Assembly (NCBI RefSeq): GCF_900112865.1
Contig: NZ_FONH01000004.1
Span: 143,122-207,121, forward strand
Source: Dyella marensis
GTDB lineage: Bacteria; Pseudomonadota; Gammaproteobacteria; Xanthomonadales; Rhodanobacteraceae
DNA: 64,000 nt
Direction of reading: 5' to 3'
The position numbers and the translations under genes are program-made. Positions 34,111 to 42,420 of the stretch are shown piece after piece (the stretch's first letter is position 1; each line of letters begins with the position of its first letter). Under the pieces are notes generated by a model. It was not told the origin of the DNA. It was given only the letters and a program-made list of their open reading frames with translations, and did not search any database.

Positions 34111-34140
34111 ATTGTCGGTGCCGCCGTGCATACCAGTCAA
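34111..34140 (-). promoter_or_regulatory. Sigma-70-type promoter for the riboswitch-TerC transcript
   Basis: On the minus strand, -35 TTGACT (34135-34140), 18-bp spacer and -10 GACAAT (34111-34116). The predicted start near 34104 places the riboswitch at the very 5' end of the transcript. Confidence 0.65.
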
Positions 34141-34150
34141 GCCAAGGCCC

Positions 34151-34179
34151 TTAAGCGGAAGGCTTTCCCTCGCTACAAT
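34151..34179 (+). promoter_or_regulatory. Candidate promoter of acnD-prpF
   Basis: -35-like TTAAGC (34151-34156), 17-bp spacer and -10 TACAAT (34174-34179), 78 bases before the acnD start. It is back-to-back with the riboswitch promoter. Confidence 0.55.
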
Positions 34180-34256
34180 AGGCCGGTTTTGCAACGCGAC
34201 CAGCGGCCGCCGGGTGGCGGACGCGGGGCGGGCACTCGCCAGGATTCCCGATACCT

Positions 34257-36866
34257 ATGAACACCGTCTACCGCCAATCCCTCCTCGGCACGTCGCTGGA
34301 TTATTTCGACGCGCGCGCCGCCGTGGAGGCGATCCAGCCGGGCGCCTACGACACGCTGCCGTACACCTCGCGCGTGCTCGCCGAGAACCTGGTGCGCCGT
34401 TGCGATCCGGCGATCCTCGCCGAGTCGCTCAAGCAGATCATCGAGCGCAAGCGCGAACGCGATTTCCCATGGTTCCCGGCGCGCGTGGTGTGCCATGACA
34501 TCCTCGGGCAGACCGCGCTGGTCGATCTGGCTGGCCTGCGCGACGCCATCGCCGATCGCGGCGGCGACCCGGCCAAGGTCAATCCGGTGGTGCCGGTGCA
34601 GCTGATCGTCGACCACTCGCTGGCGGTGGAGTGCGGCGGTTTCGATCCGAACGCCTTTGCCAGGAACCGCGCGATCGAGGATCGCCGCAACGAAGACCGC
34701 TTCCACTTCATCGAGTGGACCAGGCAGGCCTTCGAGAATGTCGACGTGATTCCGCCGGGCAACGGCATCATGCACCAGATCAACCTGGAGAAGATGTCGC
34801 CGGTGATCCAGGTGCAACACGATGATCAAGGCAAGGGCGTGGCCTATCCGGACACCTGCGTGGGCACCGACAGCCACACCCCGCACGTGGATGCGCTGGG
34901 CGTCATCGCCATCGGCGTCGGTGGCCTGGAAGCAGAGAATGTGATGCTCGGCCGCGCCTCGTGGATGCGCCTGCCGGACATCATCGGCGTGGAACTCACC
35001 GGCAAGCGCCAGCCGGGGATCACCGCCACCGACATCGTGCTGGCGCTCACCGAATTCCTGCGCCAGGAGAAAGTGGTCGGCGCGTATCTCGAATTCCGCG
35101 GCGAAGGCGCGGCCAGCCTCACCCTGGGCGATCGCGCCACCATCTCCAACATGGCGCCCGAGTACGGCGCCACCGCCGCGATGTTCTTCATCGACGACCA
35201 GACCCTCGACTACCTGCGCCTGACCGGCCGCAGCGACGAGCAGGTCAGGCTGGTGGAGACCTACGCCAAGGCCGCCGGCCTGTGGGCCGACACGCTGGCC
35301 GCCGCGCAGTACGAGCGCACGCTGAGCTTCGACCTGTCCTCGGTGGTGCGCAACATGGCGGGCCCATCCAATCCGCACAAGCGCCTGCCGACTGCCGACC
35401 TCGCCGCGCGCGGCATCGCCGGGCAGTGGCAGGAGCAGCCCGGCCAGATGCCCGACGGCGCCGTGATCATCGCCGCCATCACCAGCTGCACCAACACCAG
35501 CAATCCGCGCAACGTGATCGCGGCGGCGCTGCTGGCGCGCAATGCCAACGCGCGCGGCCTGGTCCGCAAGCCCTGGGTGAAGAGCTCGCTCGCGCCCGGT
35601 TCCAAGGCGGTCGAGCTGTACCTGAAGGAAGCGAACCTGCTGCCCGAGCTGGAGAAGCTCGGCTTCGGCATCGTCGCGTTCGCCTGCACCACCTGCAACG
35701 GCATGTCCGGTGCGCTCGATCCGGCGATCCAGCAGGAGATCGTCGAGCGCGACCTGTACGCCACCGCCGTGCTGTCCGGCAACCGCAACTTCGACGGCCG
35801 CATTCATCCGTATGCCAAGCAGGCGTTCCTTGCCTCGCCGCCGCTGGTGGTGGCCTACGCCATCGCCGGCACCATCCGCTTCGACATCGAGCAGGACGTG
35901 CTTGGCATCGACGCCAACGGCCAGCCGGTGACGCTCAAGGACATCTGGCCCAGCGATGAGGAGATCGACACGATCGTCGCCGCCAGCGTGAAGCCGGAGC
36001 AGTTCCGCAAGGTCTACGAGCCGATGTTCGCGCGCACCGGCCGCAGCGGCACCCGCGCCGCGCCGCTGTACGACTGGCGCGCGCAGAGCACTTATATCCG
36101 CCGTCCGCCGTACTGGGAAGGTGCGCTCGCCGGCGAGCGCACGCTCAAGGGCATGCGCGCGCTGGCGGTGCTGGGCGACAACATCACCACCGACCACCTG
36201 TCCCCGTCCAACGCGATCATGGCCGACAGCGCCGCGGGCGAATACCTCGCGCGGATGGGCCTGCCGGAAGAAGACTTCAACTCGTACGCCACCCACCGCG
36301 GCGATCACCTGACCGCGCAGCGCGCCACCTTCGCCAACCCGACCCTGCTCAACGAGATGGCCGTGGTCGACGGCGAAGTGAAGAAGGGCTCGCTTGCGCG
36401 CGTGGAGCCGGAAGGGAAGGTCATGCGCATGTGGGAAGCGATCGAGACCTACATGGAACGCAAGCAGCCGCTGATCGTGATCGCCGGCGCCGACTACGGG
36501 CAGGGCTCGTCGCGCGACTGGGCGGCGAAGGGCGTGCGCCTGGCGGGCGTGGAGGCGATCGCGGCCGAAGGCTTCGAGCGCATCCATCGCACCAACCTGA
36601 TCGGCATGGGCGTGCTGCCGCTGGAGTTCCAGCCGGGCACCGACCGCAAGACGCTGGGCATCGACGGCACCGAGACGTTCGACGTCACCGGCGCGCGCAC
36701 GCCGCGCGCGCAGCTCACCCTGGTCATCCACCGCCGCAACGGCGAGCGCGTCGAGGTGCCGGTGACCTGCCGGCTCGACACCGCGGAGGAAGTGTCGATC
36801 TACGAAGCCGGCGGCGTGCTGCAGCGCTTCGCGCAGGACTTCCTCGAAGCTGCGCAGGCGGCTTGA
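34257..36866 (+). CDS. acnD: Fe/S-dependent 2-methylcitrate dehydratase
   Basis: An 869-residue aconitase-superfamily enzyme of the AcnD type, dehydrating 2-methylcitrate to 2-methylaconitate. [4Fe-4S] cysteines are visible in TSCTNTSNP and ACTTCNGMSG, with a third in the QHDDQGKGVAYPDTCVGTDSHTPHV region. The C-terminal swivel domain has YGQGSSRDWAAKG and AEGFERIHRTNLIGMGVLP. The N-terminus MNTVYRQSLLGTSLDYFDARAAVEAI is AcnD-like, unlike AcnA. PrpF, needed for AcnD function in other bacteria, is encoded two bases after the stop. A candidate promoter lies at 34151-34179. Confidence 0.95.
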   Translation: MNTVYRQSLLGTSLDYFDARAAVEAIQPGAYDTLPYTSRVLAENLVRRCDPAILAESLKQIIERKRERDFPWFPARVVCHDILGQTALVDLAGLRDAIADRGGDPAKVNPVVPVQLIVDHSLAVECGGFDPNAFARNRAIEDRRNEDRFHFIEWTRQAFENVDVIPPGNGIMHQINLEKMSPVIQVQHDDQGKGVAYPDTCVGTDSHTPHVDALGVIAIGVGGLEAENVMLGRASWMRLPDIIGVELTGKRQPGITATDIVLALTEFLRQEKVVGAYLEFRGEGAASLTLGDRATISNMAPEYGATAAMFFIDDQTLDYLRLTGRSDEQVRLVETYAKAAGLWADTLAAAQYERTLSFDLSSVVRNMAGPSNPHKRLPTADLAARGIAGQWQEQPGQMPDGAVIIAAITSCTNTSNPRNVIAAALLARNANARGLVRKPWVKSSLAPGSKAVELYLKEANLLPELEKLGFGIVAFACTTCNGMSGALDPAIQQEIVERDLYATAVLSGNRNFDGRIHPYAKQAFLASPPLVVAYAIAGTIRFDIEQDVLGIDANGQPVTLKDIWPSDEEIDTIVAASVKPEQFRKVYEPMFARTGRSGTRAAPLYDWRAQSTYIRRPPYWEGALAGERTLKGMRALAVLGDNITTDHLSPSNAIMADSAAGEYLARMGLPEEDFNSYATHRGDHLTAQRATFANPTLLNEMAVVDGEVKKGSLARVEPEGKVMRMWEAIETYMERKQPLIVIAGADYGQGSSRDWAAKGVRLAGVEAIAAEGFERIHRTNLIGMGVLPLEFQPGTDRKTLGIDGTETFDVTGARTPRAQLTLVIHRRNGERVEVPVTCRLDTAEEVSIYEAGGVLQRFAQDFLEAAQAA

Positions 36867-36868
36867 CC

Positions 36869-38068
36869 ATGACCAACGCGATCAAGGCTCACGCGCCTCA
36901 GTTGCGCATCCCCGCCACCTACCTGCGCGGCGGCACCAGCAAGGGCGTGTTCTTCCGCCTGCAGGACCTGCCCGCAGCGGCGCAGGTGCCGGGCGCCGCG
37001 CGCGATGCGCTGCTGCAGCGGGTGATTGGCAGCCCCGATCCCTACGGCAAGCAGATCGACGGCATGGGCGGCGCCACTTCCAGCACCAGCAAGACGGTGA
37101 TCGTGTCGCGCAGCAGCCGTGCGGACCACGACGTGGATTACCTGTTCGGCCAAGTGGCGATCGACAAGGCCTTCGTCGACTGGAGCGGCAACTGCGGCAA
37201 TCTGTCGGCGGCGGTCGGTCCGTTCGCCATCGCCAACGGCCTGGTCGATCCCGCGCGCGTGCCGCGCGACGGCATTGCCATCGTGCGCATCTGGCAGGCC
37301 AATATCGGCAAGACCATCATCGCCCGCGTGCCGATCACCGACGGTGCGGTACAGGAGACCGGCGATTTCGAGCTAGACGGCGTGACCTTTCCCGCGGCCG
37401 AAGTGCAGCTGGAATTCGTGGATCCGGCCGCCGAGGAAGACGGTGCGGGCGGGGCGATGTTCCCGACCGGGCACGTGGTCGACGACCTGGAGGTGCCGGG
37501 CGTCGGCACGCTCAAGGCGACCATGATCAATGCCGGCATCCCGACGATCTTCGTCGAGGCCGCCGCGATCGGCTATACCGGCACCGAGCTGCAGGACGCC
37601 ATCAACAGCGATGCCAAGGCGCTGGCGATGTTCGAGACGATCCGCGCGCACGGCGCATTGCGCATGGGGCTGATCGCTACGCTCGAAGAGATCGCCACGC
37701 GGCAGCACACGCCCAAGGTGGCGTTCGTCGCGGGCCCGGCCGATTACCTCGCTTCGAGCGGCAAGCGCGTGGCGGCGGGCGACGTCGACCTGCTGGTGCG
37801 CGCCATGTCGATGGGCAAGCTGCACCACGCCATGATGGGTACGGCGGCGGTGGCCATCGGCACCGCCGCGGCCATTCCGGGCACGCTGGTCAACGTGGCG
37901 GCCGGTGGCGGCGAGCGGCACGCGGTGCGCTTCGGCCATCCGTCGGGGACCTTGCGGGTTGGCGCGGAAGCCGCGCAGGTCGACGGTGCCTGGACCGTCA
38001 CCAAGGCGGTGATGAGCCGCAGCGCGCGCGTGCTGATGGAGGGCTGGGTGCGGGTGCCGGCGGGCTGA
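36869..38068 (+). CDS. prpF: 2-methylaconitate cis-trans isomerase
   Basis: A 399-residue PrpF-family isomerase with the diaminopimelate epimerase-like fold. It converts the product of AcnD into the isomer that aconitase hydrates. Evidence: IPATYLRGGTSKGVFFRLQDLP at the N-terminus, GGATSSTSKTVIVSRS, WSGNCGNLSAAVGPFAI with the conserved Cys, the motif TMINAGIPTIFVEA, and VRFGHPSGTLRVGAEA. It starts two bases after acnD, so the pair is translationally linked, the standard acnD-prpF arrangement. prpD follows 99 bases downstream on the same strand. Confidence 0.95.
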   Translation: MTNAIKAHAPQLRIPATYLRGGTSKGVFFRLQDLPAAAQVPGAARDALLQRVIGSPDPYGKQIDGMGGATSSTSKTVIVSRSSRADHDVDYLFGQVAIDKAFVDWSGNCGNLSAAVGPFAIANGLVDPARVPRDGIAIVRIWQANIGKTIIARVPITDGAVQETGDFELDGVTFPAAEVQLEFVDPAAEEDGAGGAMFPTGHVVDDLEVPGVGTLKATMINAGIPTIFVEAAAIGYTGTELQDAINSDAKALAMFETIRAHGALRMGLIATLEEIATRQHTPKVAFVAGPADYLASSGKRVAAGDVDLLVRAMSMGKLHHAMMGTAAVAIGTAAAIPGTLVNVAAGGGERHAVRFGHPSGTLRVGAEAAQVDGAWTVTKAVMSRSARVLMEGWVRVPAG

Positions 38069-38167
38069 GCCGGCGAGGCGAGGGCGGCGGCCGGGCATTG
38101 ACTCGCTGCTGCCACGGCGACATGGTCGGCTGGTCTCGACAGGCTTCGCCACCAGGAGGCGAGTCCC

Positions 38168-39619
38168 ATGAGTACGCACGACCTCCGCTCCGCCAGGCGC
38201 CCCGACCCCGACCCGCCGATGGTCGATATCGCCGACTACGTCGTCGACTACCGGATCGATTCGGCCGAGGCCTACGACACCGCGCGCTACATGCTGCTGG
38301 ATTCGCTGGCCAGCGCGATGCTGGCGATGAAGTTTCCGGAATGCGTCAAGCACCTGGGCCCGCTGGTGCCCGGCGCCGTCCTTCCGGGCGGCGCCAGGGT
38401 GCCGGGCACCAGCCACGAACTCGACCCGGCGCAGGCGGCGTTCGCCATCGGCACGCAGATCCGCTGGCTGGACTTCAACGACACCTGGCTGGCCGCCGAA
38501 TGGGGCCACCCTTCCGACAACCTCGGCGCCATCCTGGCCCTGGCCGACTACCTTGGCCGCAAGGCCGTGCGCGAAGGCGGCCGGGCCTCGAGCTTGCGCG
38601 ACGTGCTGGGCTGGGCGATCAAGGCCCACGAGATCCAGGGCTGCTACGCGCTGCGCAACAGTTTCAACCGCGTCGGGCAGGACCACGTGATCCTGGTGCG
38701 CCTGGCCTCCACCGCGGTAGCCACCGCGATGCTGGGCGGCGGCAAGGAGCAGATCGTCACCGCCGTCTCGCACAGCTGGATCGACAACGGCGCCCTGCGC
38801 AGCTACCGCCACGCGCCGAACACCGGCCCGCGCAAGAGCTGGGCCGCCGGCGACGCCTGCCGGCGCGCGGTCATCCACGCCATCAACGCGGTCGACCGCG
38901 GCGTGGTGGGCTATCCGTCGGCGTTGAGCGCCGCGACCTGGGGCTATTACGACGTCGCCTTCGAGGGCAAGGCCTTCGAGTTCGAGCGGCCATTCGGCAG
39001 CTACGTCATGGAGAACGTGTTGTTCAAGCTCAGCTACCCGGCGGAGTTCCATGCGCAGACCGCGGTGGAATGCGCCATGCGGCTGCACGGCCAGGTCGCC
39101 GGCAGGATCGCTGAAATCGACCAGGTGGTGATCGAGACCCAGGAGGCGGGCGCCCGCATCATCGACAAGACCGGCCCGCTGGCCAATTACGCGGACCGCG
39201 ACCATTGCATCCAGTACATGGTGGCCGTGCCCCTGCTCTTCGGCCGCCTCACCGCCGACGACTACGGCGACGAGGTCGCCGCCGACCCGCGCATCGATGC
39301 GCTGCGCGAGCGGATGGCGGTCAGCGAGAACCCGCGGTTCACCCGGGACTACTTCGACCCGGACCGGCGCTACATCGGCAACTCGGTGCAGGTGTTCTTC
39401 AAGGACGGCAGCCATACGGATAAGGTCTCGATCGACTACCCGATCGGCCACCGCCGGCGCCGCGCCGAGGGCATCCCGGTCCTGCTCGGCAAATTCGAGG
39501 CGGCCATCCGCGGGCACTTGCCGGCGCACCGGGTGAAGGCGATCCTCCAGGCCACGTCGGACCCAGCCGGGCTCGACAGCATGCCTGTTCAGGAATTCCT
39601 GGAACTCTTCACGTTGTAA
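38168..39619 (+). CDS. prpD: 2-methylcitrate dehydratase, MmgE/PrpD family
   Basis: A 483-residue cofactor-free dehydratase that can perform the same step as AcnD plus PrpF. Evidence: DTARYMLLDSLASAMLAMKFPEC, RWLDFNDTWLAAEWGHPSDNLGAI (active-site Asp and His), GCYALRNSFNRVGQDHVILVR, YRHAPNTGPRKSWAAGDACRRA, and KTGPLANYADRDHCIQYM. It is very close to PrpD of enteric bacteria. AGGAGG lies before the ATG at 38168. It is the third gene after acnD and prpF, so this locus has both dehydratase routes side by side. Confidence 0.94.
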   Translation: MSTHDLRSARRPDPDPPMVDIADYVVDYRIDSAEAYDTARYMLLDSLASAMLAMKFPECVKHLGPLVPGAVLPGGARVPGTSHELDPAQAAFAIGTQIRWLDFNDTWLAAEWGHPSDNLGAILALADYLGRKAVREGGRASSLRDVLGWAIKAHEIQGCYALRNSFNRVGQDHVILVRLASTAVATAMLGGGKEQIVTAVSHSWIDNGALRSYRHAPNTGPRKSWAAGDACRRAVIHAINAVDRGVVGYPSALSAATWGYYDVAFEGKAFEFERPFGSYVMENVLFKLSYPAEFHAQTAVECAMRLHGQVAGRIAEIDQVVIETQEAGARIIDKTGPLANYADRDHCIQYMVAVPLLFGRLTADDYGDEVAADPRIDALRERMAVSENPRFTRDYFDPDRRYIGNSVQVFFKDGSHTDKVSIDYPIGHRRRRAEGIPVLLGKFEAAIRGHLPAHRVKAILQATSDPAGLDSMPVQEFLELFTL

Positions 39620-39670
39620 AGACGGCGTGAGCTAAAAACTGAACGGGCGTTCGGAGAATTGTTTGTTTTT

Positions 39671-39679
39671 TGCTAAGCT
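39671..39679 (+). promoter_or_regulatory. Extended -10 promoter element of the first ompA paralogue
   Basis: TGCTAAGCT preceded by a T-rich stretch (TTTGTTTTTT). The second ompA paralogue has TTTTGCTACACTCTGCGC in the equivalent place, and this one has TTTTTTGCTAAGCTCTCTGCGC. No good -35 is seen. Confidence 0.5.
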
Positions 39680-39761
39680 CTCTGCGCCCGTTTCGGGTGG
39701 TTTAGCTTCAAGGCCGGTCTCGGCCGGGACTCATGGCGGCATGGCCCGCGGGGTCGTTCGC

Positions 39762-39830
39762 CTGGGGTGGAACGGACGCGAAAACCAATAAACGAGGAGA
39801 CACCTGATGAAACGTAAGGGCTTGTACTTC
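39762..39830 (+). repeat. Duplicated leader of the ompA paralogues, copy 1
   Basis: CTGGGGTGGAACGGACGCG, AAAACCAATAAACGAGGAG and ACACCTGATGAA, continuing into the signal-peptide codons. The same sequence occurs almost unchanged at 41199-41267, so the duplication included the 5' leader and ribosome site. Confidence 0.9.
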
Positions 39831-40922
39831 CTGATCGCACTTGCCCTGGGCGGCGTGGGTGCCGCTCATGCGCAGGACACCAGCAGCTCCAGCGCACCCG
39901 CCGGTTTCGATGACCGTTGGTACATCGCCCCGACCGTCGGCGGCTACTACAACGATACCGACCGCAACACCAACAGCCGTCAGGTCTACTACGGCCTGGG
40001 CGTCGGCAAATTCATCGCCCCGAACACCTCGATCGACCTGTTCATCGATCGCACCAAGCGCGACATCGATTCGAAGCTCGGTGGCGGCAACTGGTCCAAC
40101 AACAACTATGGTGCCGCGGCGCGCTTCTACTTCGGCGCGTGGGACGCCTGGCGTCCGTACCTGCTGGCCGGCGTGATGGGCAGCTACCACCACAACCGCT
40201 ACGACAAGGCCTGGTCGCCGGCCGCCGAAGTCGGCGTGGGCATTTCCAAGACCATCACCGACAGCAGCGACATCCGTGCGGAAGCCGGCTATCGCTACGA
40301 CTGGGACGACAAGTCGCAGCCGGAGAAGGATGGCTACGGCGACTGGTTCCTGGGCTTCAGCGTGGTGTCGCGCTTCGGCGCTCCGCCGGCCGCCCCGACC
40401 GTCGCGCCGCCCCCGCCGCCGGCTCCGGACTGCTCCAAGCTGGACAGCGACGGCGACGGCGTGAACGACTGCGACGACAAGTGCCCGGGCACGCCCGCCG
40501 GTACCATCGTTGGTCCGGACGGTTGCCCGCAGAAGGTCGTGATCGATCTGCGTGGCGTGAACTTCAAGTTCGACTATCCGAAGAAGGGTCACGTCAAGGC
40601 CGGCGAGATCAACAAGGCCCTGGCCGCCCCGACCGCCGACTCGATCGCCATCCTGGACCAGGCCATCGATACGCTGGGCCGCTATCCGAACGTCAAGGTC
40701 ACGGTGGCCGGCTATACCGACTCGGTCGGTACGGACGCCTACAACCAGAGCCTGTCGGAGCGTCGTGCGCAGATCGTGTTCGACTACCTGACCTCGCATG
40801 GCATCGACGCCAGCCGCCTGCAGGGCCCGATCGGCCACGGCGAAGCCGACCCGATCGACAGCAACGACACGGAGTCGGGCCGCGCCCGCAACCGTCGCAC
40901 CGAGCTGCAGGTCCAGCAGTAA
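39807..40922 (+). CDS. OmpA-family outer-membrane protein, paralogue 1
   Basis: A 371-residue OmpA/OprF-type protein that links the outer membrane to peptidoglycan. The signal peptide ends AAHA. An eight-strand-type barrel follows (about 30-195; RWYIAPTVGGYYNDTDRN, YGLGVGKFIAPNTSIDLFID). Then come a proline hinge (VAPPPPPAPDCS), a calcium-binding TSP3-like segment DSDGDGVNDCDDKCPGTP, and an OmpA domain (about 245-371) with VTVAGYTDSVGTDAYNQSLSERR and SGRARNRRTEL. Ribosome site GAGGAG. It is followed by a strong terminator, and a near-identical paralogue lies 321 bases downstream. Confidence 0.92.
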   Translation: MKRKGLYFLIALALGGVGAAHAQDTSSSSAPAGFDDRWYIAPTVGGYYNDTDRNTNSRQVYYGLGVGKFIAPNTSIDLFIDRTKRDIDSKLGGGNWSNNNYGAAARFYFGAWDAWRPYLLAGVMGSYHHNRYDKAWSPAAEVGVGISKTITDSSDIRAEAGYRYDWDDKSQPEKDGYGDWFLGFSVVSRFGAPPAAPTVAPPPPPAPDCSKLDSDGDGVNDCDDKCPGTPAGTIVGPDGCPQKVVIDLRGVNFKFDYPKKGHVKAGEINKALAAPTADSIAILDQAIDTLGRYPNVKVTVAGYTDSVGTDAYNQSLSERRAQIVFDYLTSHGIDASRLQGPIGHGEADPIDSNDTESGRARNRRTELQVQQ

Positions 40923-40945
40923 ACCGACCGCAAGGTCGTCGGAAG

Positions 40946-40973
40946 AGCCCGGCGCAAGCCGGGCTTTTCTTTT
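40946..40973 (+). terminator. Intrinsic terminator of ompA paralogue 1
   Basis: Stem AGCCCGGC, loop GCAA, arm GCCGGGCT, then TTTCTTTT. The same terminator occurs after paralogue 2. Confidence 0.93.
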
Positions 40974-41102
40974 GGGCGGGGAAGCGAGCTAAGAAATTTC
41001 GGTGACGCATGTTTTCACGCAAATTTGCCTGAACGACAACCCACCAAAAACTTAAGCTGTCACGTTTGCCTGTTAAGGGACGTGTGTATCTCTTAACGGT
41101 TT

Positions 41103-41111
41103 TGCTACACT
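41103..41111 (+). promoter_or_regulatory. Extended -10 promoter element of the second ompA paralogue
   Basis: TGCTACACT in an AT-richer stretch within the 321-base gap between the paralogues. The gap otherwise holds the first terminator (40946-40973), the duplicated leader from 41199, and no gene. The paralogue therefore has its own promoter. Confidence 0.5.
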
Positions 41112-41198
41112 CTGCGCGGCTTGCTGTTAGGAACGCCAAGCAAGGGACCATGAGGTCCCTCAATGTCGAACCCTGAAGTTCTGACGCGCGATTTCCGT

Positions 41199-41267
41199 CT
41201 GGGGTGGAACGGACGCGAAAACCAATAAACGAGGAGACACCTGATGAATCGTAAGGGCTTGTATTTT
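41199..41267 (+). repeat. Duplicated leader of the ompA paralogues, copy 2
   Basis: Matches 39762-39830 almost base for base through the start codon and signal-peptide codons. Confidence 0.9.
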
Positions 41268-42350
41268 CTGATTGCCCTGGCCCTGGGCGGCGTGGGTGCC
41301 GTTCACGCGCAGGACAACAGCTCCAGCGCATCCGCCGGTTTCGATGACCGTTGGTACATCGCCCCGACCGTCGGCGGCTACTACAACGACACCGACCGCA
41401 ACACCAACAGCCGTCAGGTTTACTACGGCCTGGGCGTCGGCAAGTTCATCGCGCCGAACACCTCGATCGACCTGTTCATCGACCGCACCAAGCGCGACAT
41501 CGACTCGAAGGTCGGTGGCGGCAACTGGTCGAGCAACAACTACGGCGTGACCGCTCGCTACTACTTCGGCGCCGCCGATGCATGGCGTCCGTACCTGCTG
41601 GCCGGCGTGATGGGCAGCTACCACCACAGCCGTTTCGACAAGGCCTGGTCGCCGGCCGCCGAGCTCGGCGTCGGTATCTCCAAGTCGATCACCGACAGCA
41701 GCGACATCCGTGCGGAAGCCGGCTACCGCTACGACTGGGACGACAAGTCGCAGCCGGAGAAGAACGGCTACGGCGACTGGTTCCTGGGCTTCAGCGTGGT
41801 GTCGCGCTTCGGCGCTCCGCCGTCGGCTCCGGTCGAAGCCACCCCGCCGCCGCCGCCGGCTCCGGACTGCTCCAAGCTGGACAGCGACGGTGATGGCGTG
41901 AACGACTGCGACGACAAGTGCCCGGGTACGCCCGCCGGTACCATCGTCGGTCCGGACGGTTGCCCGAAGCAGGTCGTGATCGATCTGCGCGGCGTGAACT
42001 TCAAGTTCGACCGCCCGAAGAAGGGCGAGAAGGACATCAAGAAGGCACTGGCTGAGCCCAGCACCGACTCGATCGCCATTCTCGACCAGGCCATCGACAC
42101 CCTGCAGCGCTACCCGCAGGTGAAGGTGACGGTTGCCGGCTACACCGACTCGGTCGGTAAGGACGCCTACAACCAGAGCCTGTCGGAGCGTCGCGCGCAG
42201 ATCGTGTTCGACTACCTGACCGGCCACGGCGTCGACGCCAGCCGCCTGCAGGGCCCGATCGGTCACGGCAAGAACGACCCGATCGACAGCAACGACACGG
42301 ATTCGGGCCGCGCCCGTAACCGTCGCACCGAGCTGCAGGTCCAGCAGTAA
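41244..42350 (+). CDS. OmpA-family outer-membrane protein, paralogue 2
   Basis: A 368-residue protein with the same plan as the gene at 39807: signal peptide ending AVHA, barrel, proline hinge EATPPPPPAPDCS, DSDGDGVNDCDDKCPGTP, and an OmpA domain with VTVAGYTDSVGKDAYNQ and SGRARNRRTEL. Most differences from paralogue 1 lie in three places: the start of the mature protein, a few barrel-loop residues (for example GVTARYYFGAADAW versus GAAARFYFGAWDAW), and the helix before the OmpA domain (DRPKKGEKDIKKALAEPS, three residues shorter). High identity extends to leader and terminator, pointing to recent tandem duplication or ongoing gene conversion. Confidence 0.92.
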   Translation: MNRKGLYFLIALALGGVGAVHAQDNSSSASAGFDDRWYIAPTVGGYYNDTDRNTNSRQVYYGLGVGKFIAPNTSIDLFIDRTKRDIDSKVGGGNWSSNNYGVTARYYFGAADAWRPYLLAGVMGSYHHSRFDKAWSPAAELGVGISKSITDSSDIRAEAGYRYDWDDKSQPEKNGYGDWFLGFSVVSRFGAPPSAPVEATPPPPPAPDCSKLDSDGDGVNDCDDKCPGTPAGTIVGPDGCPKQVVIDLRGVNFKFDRPKKGEKDIKKALAEPSTDSIAILDQAIDTLQRYPQVKVTVAGYTDSVGKDAYNQSLSERRAQIVFDYLTGHGVDASRLQGPIGHGKNDPIDSNDTDSGRARNRRTELQVQQ

Positions 42351-42375
42351 TCTCGACCGCAAGGTCGCGTGGAAA

Positions 42376-42403
42376 AGCCCGGCGCAAGCCGGGCTTTTCT
42401 TTT
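42376..42403 (+). terminator. Intrinsic terminator of ompA paralogue 2
   Basis: Stem AGCCCGGC, loop GCAA, arm GCCGGGCT and TTTCTTTT, identical to the terminator at 40946. Confidence 0.93.
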
Positions 42404-42420
42404 GGGTGGAACGGGGCACG

